Shown here: positions 1 to 8,572 of the stretch, one piece after another | Position numbering within the stretch: position 1 is the stretch's first letter | How the letters are laid out: each line of letters starts with the position of its first letter | NCBI GenBank assembly: GCA_903933995.1 | Contig: CAIZMD010000700.1 | Location: 1-11,016 of the forward strand | Source of the DNA: an uncultured Bacteroidota bacterium | GTDB lineage: Bacteria > Bacteroidota > Bacteroidia > Chitinophagales > Chitinophagaceae | Direction: 5' to 3' | Length of the DNA stretch: 11,016 bases | Notes under the pieces: generated by a model | Database searches by the model: none | Told to the model about the DNA's origin: nothing | Seen by the model: only the letters and a program-made list of their open reading frames with translations | Made by a program: the position numbers and the translations under genes

Positions 1-137
1 TAAATTTTATAGACAGAAATCAAAGCAATTTCTTAGATGCCTACTATGGTAGCAATTTAGAAAAGCTCAAAACCATCAAGAAAAAATTAGACCCCAATAA
101 TTTTTTCAATTATCCCCAGGGCATTCCATTAGTCTGA
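1..137 (+). CDS. C-terminal end of a BBE-type FAD-linked oxidoreductase (partial)
   Basis: This is the tail of a plus-strand gene that begins outside the window. The first whole codon starts at base 3 and the reading frame ends at TGA 135-137, giving 44 residues. The visible peptide contains DAYYGSNLEKLKTIKKKLDP followed by NNFFNYPQGIPLV. This matches the berberine-bridge-enzyme (BBE) C-terminal segment, whose usual form is YYG..-y-rL..iK.kyDP.n.F...qsI. Proteins with this end carry a covalently or tightly bound FAD in an FAD_binding_4 domain and oxidise alcohols, sugars or alkaloid-like substrates with oxygen. The substrate cannot be read from this fragment, and the flavin-attachment residues lie outside the window. 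The gene converges on the DUF5689 lipoprotein gene with 46 bp between the two stop codons, and I see no clear terminator hairpin there. Confidence 0.8.
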   Translation, partial: NFIDRNQSNFLDAYYGSNLEKLKTIKKKLDPNNFFNYPQGIPLV

Positions 138-183
138 TTATTTAAACCAGTATAATAGAACTACCCTGAGAAAATTGCCGCTT

Positions 184-1710
184 TTATTTTAAAATTGTTG
201 CACCTGTTCCTTCAATCTCTGTTATTGCTGAAGTTTTGGTAAGAAGTACATTGGTTTGTGTACGAGCTTTCATCCACCTGCCCAAACTAACACTGTATTC
301 TCCACCCATCTTGTAAAAATATCCAAGATCCGCCGTGGTATAAGACATATTCAATGTGTTTGATCCTGCTCTATAATAAGGCTGGTCAACAAGTGTAATT
401 GGATTCTTAACATCGTACCAATCCGTATTGCCAATTCTATAACCCATGGTGCTTGGTGTAGTAGTAAATAAACTACCACCTGTAGATACAAACAAGACAT
501 CTAATGGAACAGAAGCAGCGGTAATGGTTGTTCCAGCAAAAACAGCTAGACCAGAAGCGTTACCACTATTGGCAAACAAGCCACCTGTCTTTGTTCCAAA
601 ACCTTCTCCATCTGCTAATGTATAGTTGTAGGCTTTTATCCAATTTGACGCAGCCATACTTGTAGAAGAGGCCCCGTTGATGGTTTTACCAGTTCCACCA
701 ACATAAAAGAAAGATCCTTTAGTAGCTTTGCCGCTATTCATATTCAATTTATAGGTTCTTAAACCACCAGTTGCCCAACCATTTGCTGGAAAACCAGTTG
801 GGGTTGATGCGTTAGCATTATTGGTAACCACAACTGAATAAGGCGTTACTGCAAAATCAATATCCCTGGTGGCTAAAAATTGGATATACTCATAGTTACC
901 ATCAGCACCAGATACATCACTGATAAAACCCGAAATCAACAATGGTGTAACATTAATGGTGGAGCTCAATACCACTGCATCATTTGCTGTGCGCATTCGC
1001 ATCTGTGGTACCAATTGATTGTCTCCAACCAATTTATTAAATGGAATGCCATAAAAATTTCCCAAGAAAGGAAGCGTGTTTTTGGCAAAACTAGCTGTAG
1101 CTTCTGTACGAAGGGTCAGGTCTCCAAAACCATCGTTTAGAACTTTCTCACCAGTGTAAGTATCGGTGGGAGCTGGCAATGGATTGAAACCAGCTTTTAC
1201 TATCACTACCAAAGTGGCTTCGTATTTATCAGGAGTAGCCAAGATTAAGTTAGAAGGCACCCTGTTGGCTGCAATTGCATTACCAGAAGAAACCTTTGTG
1301 ATAGCAGAGGCAGAAACACCTGTAATTTGCATAATGCCATCCACTCTTTTTAATACACCACCTGCAATATCAACCACCAGTGAATCACCAGGTACATATT
1401 TGGCAGCTTCAGTGCCAACAGATAAAGCAATCCCTCTTAATTCATTCAAACGTCTGCGGTCTTGCATCACCAACAAACCTGTTGGTAAATTACCCCCAGA
1501 ATGATCAGAAACTACCACTCCAGTAATTTTTGTAGAACCATACAATACGTCTTTGCTAAGGGTAATGTCTGTTCCTTTATAAACGTCCTTTACATCATAA
1601 ATAGAAATATAGGGACTTACTTGACCACCGGGATAATTACCATTCTTATCACAACCGGTAATTATTACCAGTATGCAAAGCAGAAGAGATGGGAAAATAC
1701 TTTGTTTCAT
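184..1710 (-). CDS. DUF5689-domain outer-membrane/surface lipoprotein
   Basis: This 508-residue exported lipoprotein is the third gene after the SusC and SusD genes, 42 bp downstream of the latter. Residues 1-20 form a lipoprotein signal peptide (hydrophobic core LLLCILVII, lipobox ITGC with Cys20). The region from about 33 to 260 fits DUF5689: a first strand ISIYDVKDVYKG, the KITGVVVSD motif at 61-69, and the nucleic-acid-binding-like fold segment YVPGDSLVVDIAG at 105-117. DUF5689 proteins commonly sit beside SusCD pairs in Bacteroidota; their biochemical role is not established. The C-terminal half starts around SGFISDVSGADGNYEYIQF, which resembles lamin-tail/LTD-like beta domains in Bacteroidota surface proteins. 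This second assignment is tentative. The start at 1710 is supported by the signal peptide directly after it and the A-rich leader before it. Translation stops at TAA 184-186. Confidence 0.85.
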   Translation of the reverse strand: MKQSIFPSLLLCILVIITGCDKNGNYPGGQVSPYISIYDVKDVYKGTDITLSKDVLYGSTKITGVVVSDHSGGNLPTGLLVMQDRRRLNELRGIALSVGTEAAKYVPGDSLVVDIAGGVLKRVDGIMQITGVSASAITKVSSGNAIAANRVPSNLILATPDKYEATLVVIVKAGFNPLPAPTDTYTGEKVLNDGFGDLTLRTEATASFAKNTLPFLGNFYGIPFNKLVGDNQLVPQMRMRTANDAVVLSSTINVTPLLISGFISDVSGADGNYEYIQFLATRDIDFAVTPYSVVVTNNANASTPTGFPANGWATGGLRTYKLNMNSGKATKGSFFYVGGTGKTINGASSTSMAASNWIKAYNYTLADGEGFGTKTGGLFANSGNASGLAVFAGTTITAASVPLDVLFVSTGGSLFTTTPSTMGYRIGNTDWYDVKNPITLVDQPYYRAGSNTLNMSYTTADLGYFYKMGGEYSVSLGRWMKARTQTNVLLTKTSAITEIEGTGATILK

Positions 1711-1752
1711 TTTATCAGAATTAGTTCTACAAGTTTTTGTTTCTATGCTTGA

Positions 1753-3300
1753 TTAAGGTTTCTGCCACCACACTTTTGTGGAAATCAAATCTGCACCTTG
1801 AGCAGCAACAGCCAATTGATAATTGGTTGGGTTAGATGATTGTACATAAACGGGGTAAGTCATCCTAGATGGCATTACTCCATTGTTTTTCAAACCATTT
1901 CCCACAGGAAGTTTGGGATGGCCTGTACGGCGATATTCAAACCACTGTTGCATATCGGTTAGGAAAAGGGCATAATATTTTTGCAAGTGAATCCGCTCTA
2001 ACTTGTCTTCTAATACAGCATTGTTATTCCATTGAATATCTCCAGCTATTAAAAAGGTGTTGATATTATTTAACAAACCGGTTTGAGTATTAATCATTGT
2101 AGGCCAAAGAGGCAGCCAAAGGGTTATACTATTCAAAGCGCCTTCATTATAAAATGTTTCAGCAGATCCGGTAATCCATCCCCTAGCTGCAGCTTCTGCA
2201 AGGATGAATTTTATTTCTGCAAAGTTCATCATCATACCCGTTAATGGGTCTGTTTGTAAAGACACCAAAGAAGTGTTGGAATAGAAATAAGATTTCTTAA
2301 TGGGGTTTTCACCAGCAGCATATCCACCAGGCAGTCCCAGGTAAGCACCTTGATAAGGAGCAATACCCCAACGGTTAAATCCACCAGTACCATAGGTTGG
2401 AATGTCTATGCGTGGGTCATTCCAGTTAACTAGGTTTTGAATAAAGAAAGTGGCCAAACCAGGTGCTCTAAAATCTTGCTCACGAACCGCTATATAAGGT
2501 GAGATATATGGTGCAACTCCTGTCCACTTTAAAATGGCAGATTCATCATTTGCAGCAATAATGGGATAAGCAGCAGTATTGGTTTCTGCAATCTCTTTAA
2601 TCTTGGCAATTACCTGAGCAGAAACATCGGCTTTGCCAGAGACACGCAACAACAAACGTAGGTATAGACTATTACCAAACTTACGCCACTTAGCAATATT
2701 ACCCAGATAGACTGGATCACTAGAAGCAACAATAGCTGTATTAGTAGTCAGTAGGGTATTGGCAAGTTCCAGTTTTTGAAACAGGTCTAAGTAGATGTCT
2801 TTCTGTTTGTCAAATTTTGGTTCATAATTTAGAGAGTCCCTTCCTGTATTAGATTGGGTATAAGGAATGTCTCCATAAGTGTCAGTTAGAATACTATACA
2901 TCCAAGACTGGCAAATTAAAGAGATGCCCATATAAGACTTATTGTAATTGACACCACTGTCGCTAGCCAACTTATAGATCTCTTTAAAATTGGTCAACTG
3001 ACTATACATACCATTGTACAAATAATCAGACCAGTTAGAACGATAGTCATATCTGAACACCTGACCTTCTGCATCACTCTGGTTAATGGTAATCTGCATC
3101 AACTCATTATTAAAATTGCGGTTACGCAACATGTTATAAGTTAAAGTATTCACCAAGGCAGGAGCTAACAACTGTTGAGGCAATGCATCAGGAATATTGT
3201 TCCTATCAGTATTGATTTCTGTAAAATCCTTTGTGCAAGAAGCCAGTGCAAGACTCATAAGCGTTGCAGCAAAAAGTATATATTGAAATTGCTTTTTCAT
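1753..3300 (-). CDS. SusD/RagB-family nutrient-binding outer-membrane lipoprotein (SusD_2 type)
   Basis: This is the 515-residue surface lid and binding partner of the SusC channel encoded 11 bp upstream. Residues 1-22 are a lipoprotein signal peptide ending in the lipobox LASC. Cys22 is followed by TKDF, whose lysine-acid pair resembles the Bacteroidota lipoprotein export signal that sends proteins to the cell surface. Residues 139-148 (TDTYGDIPYT) carry the highly typical SusD signature, and 160-180 (PKFDKQKDIYLDLFQKLELA) belongs to the helical TPR-like part. Near the C-terminus, LERIHLQKYYALFLTDMQQW followed by FEYRRTGHPKLP is the usual end segment of the SusD-like_2 family. Length is normal for the family (about 480-530). 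The start is the only one that leaves a complete signal peptide. The ligand cannot be deduced, since no degradative enzyme is encoded alongside. Confidence 0.95.
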   Translation of the reverse strand: MKKQFQYILFAATLMSLALASCTKDFTEINTDRNNIPDALPQQLLAPALVNTLTYNMLRNRNFNNELMQITINQSDAEGQVFRYDYRSNWSDYLYNGMYSQLTNFKEIYKLASDSGVNYNKSYMGISLICQSWMYSILTDTYGDIPYTQSNTGRDSLNYEPKFDKQKDIYLDLFQKLELANTLLTTNTAIVASSDPVYLGNIAKWRKFGNSLYLRLLLRVSGKADVSAQVIAKIKEIAETNTAAYPIIAANDESAILKWTGVAPYISPYIAVREQDFRAPGLATFFIQNLVNWNDPRIDIPTYGTGGFNRWGIAPYQGAYLGLPGGYAAGENPIKKSYFYSNTSLVSLQTDPLTGMMMNFAEIKFILAEAAARGWITGSAETFYNEGALNSITLWLPLWPTMINTQTGLLNNINTFLIAGDIQWNNNAVLEDKLERIHLQKYYALFLTDMQQWFEYRRTGHPKLPVGNGLKNNGVMPSRMTYPVYVQSSNPTNYQLAVAAQGADLISTKVWWQKP

Positions 3301-3311
3301 TTTTGATTGAT

Positions 3312-6300
3312 TTAAAATCCTACAACTAAATTCACACCCATGGTTCTGGTAGAAGGAAACTGACCAGTTTCAAACCCTCTAACAATATCGGTACCGCTAA
3401 GTGTTCCAAACTCAGGATCAAACATGGGCCATGGTGACCAAATAAATAAGTCCCTGCCATAAACCCCAATGGTTGCTTTTTGCAAACGCAAACGCTTTAG
3501 CAAAGACTGGCTAAAACTAAAGTCTAATCTAGCTTCTCTGAATTTGATAAAGTCAGTGCTAAATGTGCTTCCCTCTGCATTGTCTATACCATAATGTGAA
3601 CGATAGTATTCATCAATATTTGTAGCAATAGTGGTGTTCTGAGTGTATTTACCACTTGCATCCATGACTACCCCATTTCCAATAATGCCGTTATACCTAC
3701 CAGGGATAGTAATTTTAGTTTTACCCTGTTCAGCTAATTTGTAGTTCATTAAGGAATGGGCTATTCCTCCAACCTGAGCATCAAATAAGAAGTTCAAACG
3801 GAATTGTTTGTAAGTGAATTCATTGGTAAACCCAATTTTGTATTTAGGAATGGTATTACCCAAATACACTACATCGGTAGAGATTAAGGCATTACCAGTT
3901 GTTGCATCATAAACCACTTGACCATCTGGGGCACGTACATAACCACGTCCATACAAATCGCCCATGCTACCACCTACTTTGGCAACAATCTGTCCACCAC
4001 CAACTGGCCCAGTTTGTAATACAACAGAGCTATCTAATAAATCTTTGATTTTATTTCTATTGGCAGAGAATACAATTCCTGTATTCCAGCTAATGCCATT
4101 TTTAGATTTAACGGGTGATCCGTTAATGGATAATTCAATACCGCTGTTGTTCACCCTTCCAGCATTGATTAATACTTGGGTATAACCAGCTGCTCTGTCT
4201 AAGATTCTGCGTAAGTGTTGGTCCTTGGTATTGCCTGTATACAAAGCCAGGTCTATATTCAATCTATTTTGGAACATCTTCACGTTGGCTCCTGCCTCAT
4301 AAGTAATGGTTCTTAAAGGGCGTAAGTTAGGGTTGGCCAACAAACCAGGTGTTTGCAATCCACCATTGAACAAGCTACCTGCTGTTTCATAATTATATGC
4401 AGTTAGATAAGGGCTAGTACCCCCGCTACCTACACTTGAAACCGAGAAACGTAATTTGGCAAAACTTACAATTTGGGGAAGTTTCACCGCATCAGACAAA
4501 ACAAAACTCATGTTGGCAGATGGATAAAAGAATCCCGAATTGGTGGTTCTTTCTGGTGTAGCCAATACGGAGTTCCAGTCTTGTCTGGCAGTCAAGTCTA
4601 AATAGAGATACTTGTTATAAGTAGCAGAAATGATTCCGTAAAAACTGTTGATGGCATATCTACTGCTATAGGGCATAGCAACAATGGGGCCAGCTGCATT
4701 AGAAAAAGAATAGACACCTGGATAGATTAAGGAATCCGCCCTGTTTTCATCTCTGTTATAACTGTTGCGCAACATGCTACCACCACCAGTTACAGAAAGT
4801 TCAAACTTGTTGTTGATTTTTTTATTGTACTTGATTAAGAAATCAGAGCTTGCTTCATTGGCAAAAATATTTTGTGAGCGATAAGAACCTTTAACCATTT
4901 TGGATCCTGCATCATAAGGTCTTTTTTGTGCACGTGCTTCATAAGACAAGTCAATAGAAGTACGTAGTTGCAAACTCAATTCCTTTGTAAGGTTATAAGA
5001 TGCCTGAATATTACCTGTAACATTATGCCTGTTAGAACTGTTTAAGAATTCATTGGCAATGGCATATGGATTTTCTGGAAAAGAACTAAAAGGAAATTGG
5101 ATTCTCTTACCTTCTTGACCCAAGGCCCAATAATTCTTCAGCCATTCTGGATCAGCACTTGGTTGCCAAAAGATATACCAGTACATGATTGACTGATTAC
5201 CGTATCCAGCTCCAGGAAGGTTGTCGCTAAACTTATTGGTATAATTTATCTTAGAAGATATTTGTAATTTGTCATTCACTTTTGAATTCACAGACAATGA
5301 AACAGTATTACGGCCGTAACCAGTATTGGGTGTAATCCAATCATTCTTTACATTGGTTACAGAGAACCTAGCACTGGTTCTGTCAGTACCACCATCAACA
5401 CTAATGGTATTGGTAATTGTGTTACCAGTATTAAAATATTTTCTTGTTCCATTTTCATAGGGAACCCAAGGTGTTTTAGTAGTTGCTTGTTTTTGAGTAA
5501 CCGGATCATATTGGTAAAAAGACTGCCCGTTAAATCTGGGACCATAAGCAGAACTGGTGGCACTAGTACTAGCACCATCTACAGATGCACCATAGGAATA
5601 ATAAGGCGCACCAGCCAAACCTTGACCATATTCATATTGTAGGTCTGGCCAGCGGTTAATATCTTCTCTTGAATAATTAGAACTAATGGTTACACCCAAA
5701 CCTTTGCGCTTAGAACTACCAGATTTAGTGGTAATAATAATAGCACCATTGGCACCACGCTGCCCATATAAAGCAGAAGCACCAGGTCCTTTTAAAACGG
5801 TTACAGATTCAATGTCTTCTGGATTAATATCATTGACACTACTACCATAATCGGCAGGCATATTATCACTACCAGTTCCATAAACAGTTTCACCAGCAAC
5901 TGCTGTTCTTCTACCACTACTCTGGTTAATTACCACACCATCTAATACAATCAGGGCTTCATTGTCACCAGTTAAATTGTTCTCTCCACGCAGAATAATT
6001 TTGTTAGAACCAGTAGGTCCGCTACCTGAGCGAATCATATTTAAACCAGCTACTTTACCAGATAGCGCATCTGTCCAGTTACCCGCTTTTGCATCAGTTA
6101 ATTGCTCTCCTTGTATAGTGCTAGCCGCATAGCCAAGTGATCTTTCTTTTCTGGTAATACCCAGAGCTGTTACAACAACATCATCTAAGGTATTTGCTAC
6201 TTGCAAAAGTTGTATAGATACATTAGTAGCATTTGTATTGGCTTGGTATTGGGCAGGCTGAAAACCAACATAGGAGAACACCATCTTAGCACCCTTGTTT

Positions 6301-6515
6301 ACACTAACACTGAATTTGCCAGATGCATTTGTTATAGCAATGCTTTGTTTGTTAACTGTAAGTGCCACACCTGATAAAGGTTGTTTGGCAGAATCCAGAA
6401 CGGATCCACTAACGGTCACTTTTTCAACGGTCTGAGCCGCAAGTACTGAGCTAAATAATAGCAGTATAGCTACCATCATTTCTCGGCATTTTAGTTTGGT
6501 TTGTTGCATCATCAT
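3312..6515 (-). CDS. SusC/RagA-family TonB-linked outer-membrane channel
   Basis: This is a 22-strand-barrel importer powered by TonB/ExbBD that works with the adjacent SusD-like lipoprotein. Numbering from the ATG at 6515 (1067 residues): signal peptide 1-28 ending LAAQ; carboxypeptidase-D-regulatory-like beta domain about 34-108 (VSGSVLDS, then FSYVGFQPAQ); a TonB-box-like DDVVVTAL at 111-118; plug domain with SGKVAGLNM at 152-160 and ILRGENNLTGDNEALIVLDG around 174-193. The plug ends with the SusC signature LKGPGASALYGQRGANGAII at 241-260. The barrel follows and ends GVNLVVGF. No STN (secretin/TonB short N-terminal) domain precedes the regulatory-like domain, so it does not look like an anti-sigma-coupled transducer. 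Three ATG codons in a row (6515, 6512, 6509) are possible starts; longer in-frame starts at 6563 (ATG) or 6605 (TTG) would put about 16-30 extra residues before the signal peptide, so I reject them. It has its own upstream region after a terminator and is first in a three-gene operon. Confidence 0.95.
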   Translation of the reverse strand: MMMQQTKLKCREMMVAILLLFSSVLAAQTVEKVTVSGSVLDSAKQPLSGVALTVNKQSIAITNASGKFSVSVNKGAKMVFSYVGFQPAQYQANTNATNVSIQLLQVANTLDDVVVTALGITRKERSLGYAASTIQGEQLTDAKAGNWTDALSGKVAGLNMIRSGSGPTGSNKIILRGENNLTGDNEALIVLDGVVINQSSGRRTAVAGETVYGTGSDNMPADYGSSVNDINPEDIESVTVLKGPGASALYGQRGANGAIIITTKSGSSKRKGLGVTISSNYSREDINRWPDLQYEYGQGLAGAPYYSYGASVDGASTSATSSAYGPRFNGQSFYQYDPVTQKQATTKTPWVPYENGTRKYFNTGNTITNTISVDGGTDRTSARFSVTNVKNDWITPNTGYGRNTVSLSVNSKVNDKLQISSKINYTNKFSDNLPGAGYGNQSIMYWYIFWQPSADPEWLKNYWALGQEGKRIQFPFSSFPENPYAIANEFLNSSNRHNVTGNIQASYNLTKELSLQLRTSIDLSYEARAQKRPYDAGSKMVKGSYRSQNIFANEASSDFLIKYNKKINNKFELSVTGGGSMLRNSYNRDENRADSLIYPGVYSFSNAAGPIVAMPYSSRYAINSFYGIISATYNKYLYLDLTARQDWNSVLATPERTTNSGFFYPSANMSFVLSDAVKLPQIVSFAKLRFSVSSVGSGGTSPYLTAYNYETAGSLFNGGLQTPGLLANPNLRPLRTITYEAGANVKMFQNRLNIDLALYTGNTKDQHLRRILDRAAGYTQVLINAGRVNNSGIELSINGSPVKSKNGISWNTGIVFSANRNKIKDLLDSSVVLQTGPVGGGQIVAKVGGSMGDLYGRGYVRAPDGQVVYDATTGNALISTDVVYLGNTIPKYKIGFTNEFTYKQFRLNFLFDAQVGGIAHSLMNYKLAEQGKTKITIPGRYNGIIGNGVVMDASGKYTQNTTIATNIDEYYRSHYGIDNAEGSTFSTDFIKFREARLDFSFSQSLLKRLRLQKATIGVYGRDLFIWSPWPMFDPEFGTLSGTDIVRGFETGQFPSTRTMGVNLVVGF

Positions 6516-6538
6516 AATTGTTTCAAAATGAATCTTCT

Positions 6539-6556
6539 TTCCAATAGTTATTGGAA
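6539..6556. promoter_or_regulatory. 18-bp perfect inverted repeat upstream of the SusC gene (candidate operator)
   Basis: The sequence TTCCAATAGTTATTGGAA has two perfectly complementary 8-base arms around a 2-base centre. It lies 24-41 bases upstream of the chosen SusC start. The size and symmetry fit a binding site for a dimeric helix-turn-helix regulator, and its place would overlap a promoter or the 5' leader. The regulator is not in the window and no clear Bacteroidetes -7 element (TAnnTTTG) is visible beside it, so the operator role is inference from symmetry and position. Confidence 0.4.
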
Positions 6557-6689
6557 TTAGCATAATAGTAGATAAGTGTAAGCAGCACACTTCTATATGC
6601 CGCAAGGTGACTCATCTATGTTACGCTAAGGTTACCGCAATGTGATGCTAGTATGAACAAAGGAAGATGGAACAGATCCTAAGTAGATC

Positions 6690-6729
6690 AAAAAAAAAGG
6701 GTTACCAGCTTTCATCAAGCTAGTAACCC
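6690..6729 (-). terminator. Rho-independent terminator after the di-haem protein gene
   Basis: Read on the minus strand, a 13-bp stem (bases 6717-6729 with 6699-6711, one U-G wobble, otherwise perfect) closes a 5-base loop at 6712-6716. The stem is followed at once by nine T residues (bases 6698-6690). It starts 18 bases after the stop codon of the di-haem gene. On the plus strand the hairpin is followed by A residues, so it should act only on minus-strand transcripts. It isolates the barrel/di-haem operon from the SusC operon downstream. Confidence 0.9.
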
Positions 6730-6747
6730 CTATTAAAAAAAAATAAT

Positions 6748-8550
6748 CTAGTAAGGAATCTTATTATTAAACCAAGTCTTATCATCCTTAGCCAAAACAG
6801 GATTTGCTGGACCACCATAAGGCGTAATTTGTCCAGGCTGTGTAGGAATAGATTTTAAGAATTCAATAATCTCGTAACGTTCCGCTTCCGTAAACAATCG
6901 GCCAATTACACCGGGCCCTTTGTCGTTTTCAAAACTATGACCCGCGTTTGAATTACCTGCTAGCTTGGTGTTAAACAAAAACAAGCCAGAACTTGCAGCG
7001 GTATTAATTCCCACTTTTAGAGGATCAAATTGACTATTCACATAAAAAGTCTGAGACCTATCTTTTGCGGGTGATAACAGTTCATACAAATTAGGAACAG
7101 AGGCATTGTGCAAGAAAGGACCAATGGCCCAAGAACCATCGCGCGGAGCGGCTTTATATCTTCCAAAAGGAACTTTAGCAGTGGCAAGTCTTGCAATTGT
7201 TTGGTAACCATATGCATCCAGTGTTTCCTCAGGAGTAAAACTTGCTTTCTTTAAAGAATAACCCATCATGGCGCCTTCAACTACTTGAAAGAATTCAGTA
7301 GGTGTCACTTTTTCTTTACCGCCGAAAATGCTTTTCAAGTGTTTGGTTTCAACTACTGCATTGGTATCAAGTGCAATACTTTTTAAGTTGGCAGGATCTG
7401 TACCAACATAGCCCTGTGGTACAAGCGCATTCTCCATCATGCGTTTGCCCTGTTCTCTTGGCTCACTCCATCTATGCGGATAGGTACTATGGCAAGAAGC
7501 GCAATTGGTGGTAAAGAGTTTGGCACCTCTTGCTGCTTTGGCTTCATCTATTTTACCCAATACTTCTTGGGGCCATTGTGGCGGCGCCAACCTACGCAAC
7601 ATTTGTTCAATTTGAGCAAGCCATCTTACATCAACCGTTGATATATTATAATTAGCAGGATTGCCTTTAGAAGTTAAATCGTATCGTGCAAATACACCAA
7701 GGGCTTCACTATAATTGCGTGTTAAAGGGTTTGGTGAAACACCACTCCATTCTACCCAAGCAGATTGAGAAGAGTTCCATACAAAGGGAGGTTTTACTGG
7801 TGCTCTATCTATAGTAACATTATCAAAAATGCCTGTATGAATTCCCAAAAATGCATTGGCAATTCCTCCAAAAGCATCTACCCTTCCAGGCCCATTTTCT
7901 TGTTTAGAGAAAAGAATCTTGTTGATCCAACTTTTTGCAATGGCTACATCTACATCCAATCTTTTACGCAAATCAGCTTCATCCACTTTTGATTTCTTGC
8001 CAATCTCAGTTGCCATTTCTTTAAAAGCGCTTTCATCTTTTTGAACATGGTCTAATGCACCAGATAATTTTTTTAACCATGGCACTAATTGCAAGGCACT
8101 GGCATTACCACCATCAATGCGAATATTGGTGCCATTGTAATTAATTTGATTGGTATGACAAGCTGCACAGGTAAGGCCTGCATACACGCCTTTAAAGGGA
8201 CCGTCTTTTACTTCTGACTTAGCAATTCCTATTGGGAGTTCATCTGGATTTTTGGGGTGACCCGTAAACTCTCTCAAAAATCCAAATTGGTTTGTGATGG
8301 CAGGTGCATTCATCAAAGTCTTTGTTTCTGGATCTTTCAAAGCCAAATAAATATCATAAGACAATAAAGCTGATCCTTGGGGAGCCCAATAGTATTCAGC
8401 CCTATCCTCCGCAGACCAACCTTGGTTTAAATAAACCGTTTTACTACTATCATTATTGTTGGTTGTTTCCGAATTTGTTTGCGGACCACTGCAGTAAACT
8501 GCGGTCATGATCACCGCAAGTAAAAGGGTCATTGTTATTATTTGTTTCAT
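6748..8550 (-). CDS. Di-haem c-type cytochrome, RoxA-like / di-haem peroxidase family
   Basis: This exported 600-residue protein carries two covalent c-type haem sites: CAACH at residues 128-132 (bases 8155-8169) and CASCH at 350-354 (bases 7489-7503). About 220 residues separate them, and the length is close to that of rubber oxygenase RoxA-like proteins, which are longer than classic bacterial CcpA or MauG. Family-type segments between the haems are PFVWNSSQSAWVEW from about 255 and PLTRNYSEALGVFARY at 275-290. After the second haem comes GPFLHNASVPNLYELL at 477-492, the usual di-haem peroxidase/MauG motif. Known members either cleave hydrophobic polyisoprene with oxygen or act as peroxidases; which applies here cannot be read from sequence. 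The start at 8550 (MKQIITMTLLL) gives a signal peptide and leaves 22 bp after the upstream gene; a start at 8607 would overlap that gene. The first Cys lies in TAVYC, an atypical lipobox, so membrane anchoring is possible but uncertain. Confidence 0.82.
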   Translation of the reverse strand: MKQIITMTLLLAVIMTAVYCSGPQTNSETTNNNDSSKTVYLNQGWSAEDRAEYYWAPQGSALLSYDIYLALKDPETKTLMNAPAITNQFGFLREFTGHPKNPDELPIGIAKSEVKDGPFKGVYAGLTCAACHTNQINYNGTNIRIDGGNASALQLVPWLKKLSGALDHVQKDESAFKEMATEIGKKSKVDEADLRKRLDVDVAIAKSWINKILFSKQENGPGRVDAFGGIANAFLGIHTGIFDNVTIDRAPVKPPFVWNSSQSAWVEWSGVSPNPLTRNYSEALGVFARYDLTSKGNPANYNISTVDVRWLAQIEQMLRRLAPPQWPQEVLGKIDEAKAARGAKLFTTNCASCHSTYPHRWSEPREQGKRMMENALVPQGYVGTDPANLKSIALDTNAVVETKHLKSIFGGKEKVTPTEFFQVVEGAMMGYSLKKASFTPEETLDAYGYQTIARLATAKVPFGRYKAAPRDGSWAIGPFLHNASVPNLYELLSPAKDRSQTFYVNSQFDPLKVGINTAASSGLFLFNTKLAGNSNAGHSFENDKGPGVIGRLFTEAERYEIIEFLKSIPTQPGQITPYGGPANPVLAKDDKTWFNNKIPY

Positions 8551-8572
8551 ATAAAGGGAGTTGTTTTTGTGG

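Noticed and set aside
138..183. Searched for a bidirectional terminator between the convergent BBE-oxidase and DUF5689 genes.
   Set aside because: The region is T-rich on its right side but no stable inverted repeat is visible; only a direct repeat of AAAATTG near 172 and 190.
880..1752. Plus-strand open frames of about 80-110 codons opposite the DUF5689 gene.
   Set aside because: They lie wholly antisense to a well-supported gene, lack coherent domain patterns or signal peptides, and overlap one another in different frames.
6516..6605. An in-frame N-terminal extension of the SusC protein beginning at TTG 6605 or ATG 6563.
   Set aside because: The extension would place charged and cysteine-rich residues before the signal peptide that starts at the ATG run 6515-6509, and it would cover the palindrome in what is better read as the upstream region.
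6618..6639. GTTAC repeated with an 11-bp period, and GGTNACC occurring both at 6630-6636 and inside the terminator stem at 6700-6706.
   Set aside because: Only 7 of 11 positions agree between the repeat units and the shared 7-mer is short enough to be chance.
7302..8510. Several short plus-strand open frames opposite the di-haem protein gene.
   Set aside because: They are antisense to the haem-binding gene, whose motifs are unmistakable, and their translations show no recognisable features.
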